Part shown: positions 60,128-64,000 of the stretch, in pieces
Layout of the letters: each line of letters starts with the position of its first letter
Position numbering within the stretch: position 1 is the first letter of the stretch
Source of the DNA: Dallia pectoralis
Taxonomy: Eukaryota; Chordata; Actinopteri; Esociformes; Umbridae
NCBI GenBank assembly: GCA_029465975.1
Contig: CM055730.1
Coordinates: forward strand, 9,983,800-10,047,799
Direction of reading: 5' to 3'
Length of the DNA stretch: 64,000 nucleotides
Translations under genes and position numbers: made by a program
Notes under the pieces: generated by a model
Database searches by the model: none
Told to the model about the DNA's origin: nothing
Seen by the model: only the letters and a program-made list of their open reading frames with translations

Positions 60128-61869
60128 GGAATGTCTTATAGACTATTCCTAAGACTTAGCTCATAAGAAACTTTTAAACATCTTCTGGAGAAACAAAAAC
60201 AGCTTTTAGCATGAGAAATGTTCATGACTATAATGCATGCTTGAAAACCTACATCTGCGATTAAAATGTGCACTTTACAATCTTTACTAACACACAAGGC
60301 AAAAATGTGAGCCATATGAGCAGTAGAATACAGTGAAATCATGTGCCACAGTATGGATTTGTCCATAACATCTGTGCTATGTAGGCTTGGGCATGGATTT
60401 TGAGTGTTGATGGCATATTATTATGACTTTTTGTAGACAGTGATTAAATGATCTGTGTTTCTGTGGATAACGATATATAGCGGCTAACTGATCCTAGATC
60501 TGTGTGTACATGTCCAACTGAGGTGTCATGCCATTGTAAATGTATTTTGGTATATTACTGAATGTACGCAGAACTCATGGCTCGGTTTGCTGTGTCTTCA
60601 GACCATCCAACTGTACTGGCGTGGTACTAGTACCAGTATGTCTAAAGGCAGGTTCATGGGGGTCACGTGTGCACACAAACCCAAACGCACCTACTATAAC
60701 CAAGACCCAGCACGTATGAGCACGACCATAACATACATGTTTACGGACATTATGTGCAACAGTGAATCAACAGTACTGTCATACGAACTAAAATTATTGG
60801 ACAAAAATATACCACGTACAAGATTTAGGTCATTCTGTTATTTTTCTGTTTCTGTAAAAATCGCACATATAGGCTAAAGGTCAACTCCAACCAAAAACAG
60901 ATTGGAGCAAAACACAAGTGTGGTCATTATGAAAGACATTTAAAACCAATACAATGATCGTCGTACTTATTGCTAGATCGTAATATATAGCTCAGGTTAT
61001 ATTAATAATATATAACTCAGGCTATATATCTCGCTAGTATATGATAGCAGGCTGGCTATAATGCTGGGTTAGCTAGTTACAGTAGCTTGCCAAGATTAGC
61101 TGCGTTAAGACAATAGCAAGTTAGCTTGCAATTTCAAATAATTAATGTCTGCAAGAAAACATTCAAGTCTATTTTCACGAATGTCCAATACTTACAAATA
61201 ATTTCATAGAAATATGAGCTTCTCAGTAGCAATCGGTCACGTCCCACAACACAGTGGTTCATAAAATTGTTTTGCACAGGCGTTGTCGGTATCAACCAAT
61301 GGCTGAGTGACACGTCATCAACTGTCATATTCAGAGACGTATTTTCTTTTACTAAAATGTTCCCAACGCGAAACTACGACGGTTGATTTTAAATGTCAGT
61401 GTTTCAAAATACATGTAAAATAGAACAACATGTCTATTATACTATTTGTAATTCAGTGGCACTGTTATGGGAGAAATGGTTAGGGATGAAAACACTGACG
61501 TAGGAGTCACGTAGTCGTGTGAGAAAAGCATTAAAAACACCAGCATGTCCTACAACAATCCCTGAATGACATCAAAAAAGAGGTTCACCTAATTATTATA
61601 ACATAATGTATTATATTTTATTTTAAATGGACCATTTACTGTTTAACAGTACTTTTATATTTAGGATTTCTCCCTGACAGTTCGCACTATTGTAACATTG
61701 ATAATTCTATATAGCCTAAGGCATTATCAAGTGAGATTAACAATTTGATAAATACTCTTATATCCTTGTTGATCATTACTTACATGAAACATACTTTTGG
61801 GTAGCTGAATTGAACGTGGAGACTCTAGGCCGACGTTCAATATTCTAACGTGGCTTCTTCTCCTTCCAG

Positions 61870-62044
61870 GAGTCAGTTTCTGAGATGCAGCTTCTCTGGG
61901 GAGTATAACTGTAGTGTGGACTGGGATTTTAGGCTAATGAAATGTGCTGAAAGTCAGAGGTGTGTCAGACAGATCTGCCCTCCTTGCATTGACCTGTACC
62001 ATAAAGCACCTGCGGCATTCCTCATGACTGCCCATGGCCAACAG
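61870..62044 (+). other. Unrecognised exon-like open segment
   Basis: A 175-nt segment lies between a strong acceptor (CTTCTTCTCCTTCCAG) and a strong donor (CAACAG/GTGGGT). One frame is open throughout and encodes a Cys-rich peptide (SFSGEYNCSVDWDF, KCAESQRCVRQICPPCIDLY). I do not recognise the family and see no matching neighbour exon, so it may be chance. Confidence 0.2.
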
Positions 62045-63928
62045 GTGGGTACTCAAAGCTGGAGTGTTTGCATGGTCTCTACAGTCATTTGTGTGAAACT
62101 ACAGGTGTAGCTGTGGCAACAAGTACGGCCTGTCCATGTGATGGAAGGTAACAATGAATGGGACCCAATATAACCAGGGGGAATTTCATCATCTATTCCT
62201 TGTTCACAGAACACAGAATCCCCAACACCCTGTCATGATGTCTGTGTTTTGGCTCTGAATACACACACATACATGCACATACACACACATACACATACAT
62301 GCACACACTGGCATACACAATCAAAATCCTTCCTTTCCTTGGCCAACTATGGTACGCAACTGTGACCTCAGAGGACTGTTTGCGACTTTTGACCAGTCAC
62401 AGGCTGAGAATTGTATCCACCTGCCTAACCCCTGGTCCTGAGCAGCTATTGGCCCATGATATACACACCTCTCTAGTAAATCCAACCAATCAGTGGAAAT
62501 TGTAAGAAGGGGGAAAGAATCTCTAGGAAATTATGAATATCAAATTTTACACAACCTTTCACCCCCCTAACCACAATTCCCACAAAATGTACAGCAATAC
62601 AAAATTATTTATTCCAGATCAAAATAAATGTATTTATAAGCTATATTTCCAAATAGGAAACTGAAAAATGTTTGTCTTGCTAACAGGTCATAGTGAATCA
62701 TTTGTTCACATGTTAATGATGGTGTTGCCAAGATCGTTGAACTTGCTGAAGATTTTCCCATCTCCGGAAAAAAGTGTCCAAGATCCAAATGAAGGAGAAA
62801 GGGCGTTGGATCTCACTGGTACGGCAATCCTGCGACATATCTTCGTTTTTAAAATCAGGTCCAATCTATTAACTTTGTCAAAACTGGATTTTAATTCAGT
62901 TCGAAATACATCTCAAGAATGAACAATGGATTATCCATAAATTGGCACCATTCTGTTTTTGCCTTGTCATTATGTGGTATTACCGGCAGATTAATGCCAA
63001 AATAAATGCAATAAATTATAAATGAAGTCCGTGACACAACAAAACGTGTACCAATTGAACTGGTATGAACACTTTCTGAAGGCATGACACTTTATTTTCC
63101 TGTTCTAGCATCAGTAACACAGTATTAATCTGGTGGTTTACTTGTTGTTTCCAGTTATGTGTGTGCTTTGTGTGTGTGGGTGTGTTTGTGTACTATGTGT
63201 ACCTAGGCACTACTAGGAAATGTTTTGAAACCGTACACATTGATTTGACATTGTAGCCTGAAACTGTAGCCTGGAATGCTTTTAATACCTACACTGGTTA
63301 GTACTCCTACCAGATGTCTTTCAATTATATTTATTACACCAGCATCTGTGACCTTATATAACACTTATTTTTGTATACCCAGTAATAAGCCAATTAAAAG
63401 TACCATAGGAAACTCCAGGTTTAAGGCTAATACAATTTCAATTCAAATAAATTCAGAAAGTATTCTAAGTTTAAATTACAATTCTCTTCTTTTTATTTTT
63501 TTATTATTCTTTTATTTTCAATCAGAAACAGTTTGATTTCAAATTGGAGCGTATCTCACTTTTGGAATTAACAGAAAATTAAATGGAATGAACCCCAACC
63601 TGGGTAAACAGAATATTGCATCACATGTTAAAGCCCCAGTGTTTCCCTCTCTCTCCATACCGTTACCCGACCTAGTTCAACCCTATGGGAGAGCTAACCC
63701 ACTGGGAGAATAGGGGGAAGAAAAATTTCCCAGCAAAATTGTTACCCTCTACAAACCCGATAATGATGTCTGTACTCCAGCAGGGTCCCTGTGGAAGACA
63801 TAGTGGTCGATCTATCCCACCAGTCAGATATGCTGGGAGGACGAGGGGTTAACTTAAAGTTCCAAAAAAGGTAAATCCCCTCCTGTCAACAGCGCTCCAA
63901 ATGGTCCGTCCCAAAGGTTCACATGACG

Positions 63929-63930
<2 letters not shown>

Positions 63931-64000
<70 letters not shown>
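63931..64000. repeat. (TG)n microsatellite at window end
   Basis: About 35 TG units running off the end of the window. Confidence 0.97.

Larger units (their letters stand above)
59640..64000. other. Region upstream of selenou1 without a recognised gene
   Basis: selenou1 5' exons and promoter should lie here, possibly near 61.2-61.3 kb, where ACGTCATCAACTGTCA and a GC-richer patch occur. Apart from the candidate exons listed separately, only AT-rich unique sequence, a CATACACA-rich patch at 62261-62310 and the terminal TG tract are seen. Confidence 0.5.

Noticed and set aside
62668..62922. Open frame of 84 codons near the window end
   Set aside because: No family resemblance, no convincing splice signals, AT-rich surroundings; treated as chance.

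Overview
The window is vertebrate nuclear DNA, most likely from a teleost fish. It has multi-exon genes with GT-AG introns and many long (TG)n/(CA)n tracts and minisatellites. Its peroxiredoxin-like 2A/selenoprotein U1 gene uses an in-frame TGA (selenocysteine) where the mammalian protein has cysteine, as known for fish SelU1. Gene names come from recalled family sequences; no database search was run.

Four protein-coding genes are supported and all four keep an open reading frame across their inferred exons. Bases 1-11816 hold no recognisable gene, only repeats. lzts2 (+, coding 11856-16772, 793 aa) is a coiled-coil katanin/beta-catenin regulator. pdzd7 (-, coding 39861 down to 22195, 999 aa in 15 coding exons) is the Usher-complex scaffold with PDZ1, PDZ2, a harmonin-homology domain and PDZ3. 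sfxn3 (+, coding 44075-49412, 322 aa) is a mitochondrial serine carrier. selenou1/prxl2a (-, coding 59590 down to 57713, 212 aa) has its Sec codon at 58833-58835 and a well-formed SECIS hairpin at 56832-56902 in the 3' UTR. The order lzts2-pdzd7-sfxn3 matches human 10q24. lzts2 and pdzd7 converge, pdzd7 and sfxn3 are head to head across about 41.05-42.6 kb, and sfxn3 and selenou1 converge.

The most unusual property is the repeat landscape. About twenty tandem arrays with units of 14-80 bp are present, and several do not merely sit in introns: they start inside an exon and copy its 3' end together with the 5' splice site. Examples are pdzd7 at 32.8 kb (about 65 copies of 43 bp), pdzd7 at 27.46 kb (about 12 copies), sfxn3 exon 2 (16 copies of 38 bp) and sfxn3 exon 3 (2 copies of 73 bp). 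Each faces the splicing machinery with a row of near-identical donors. Other pdzd7 and lzts2 introns start their arrays within about 3-20 bases of the donor.

The sfxn3-selenou1 interval holds a 2.73-kb non-autonomous DNA transposon (51661-54388). It has terminal inverted repeats, a 4-bp target-site duplication that neighbouring uninterrupted repeat copies confirm, and about eleven copies of an internal motif. A 13-copy 70-bp array there carries AATAAA hexamers on both strands. From 59.6 kb to the end only a possible upstream selenou1 exon, one unrecognised exon-like stretch and simple repeats are seen.
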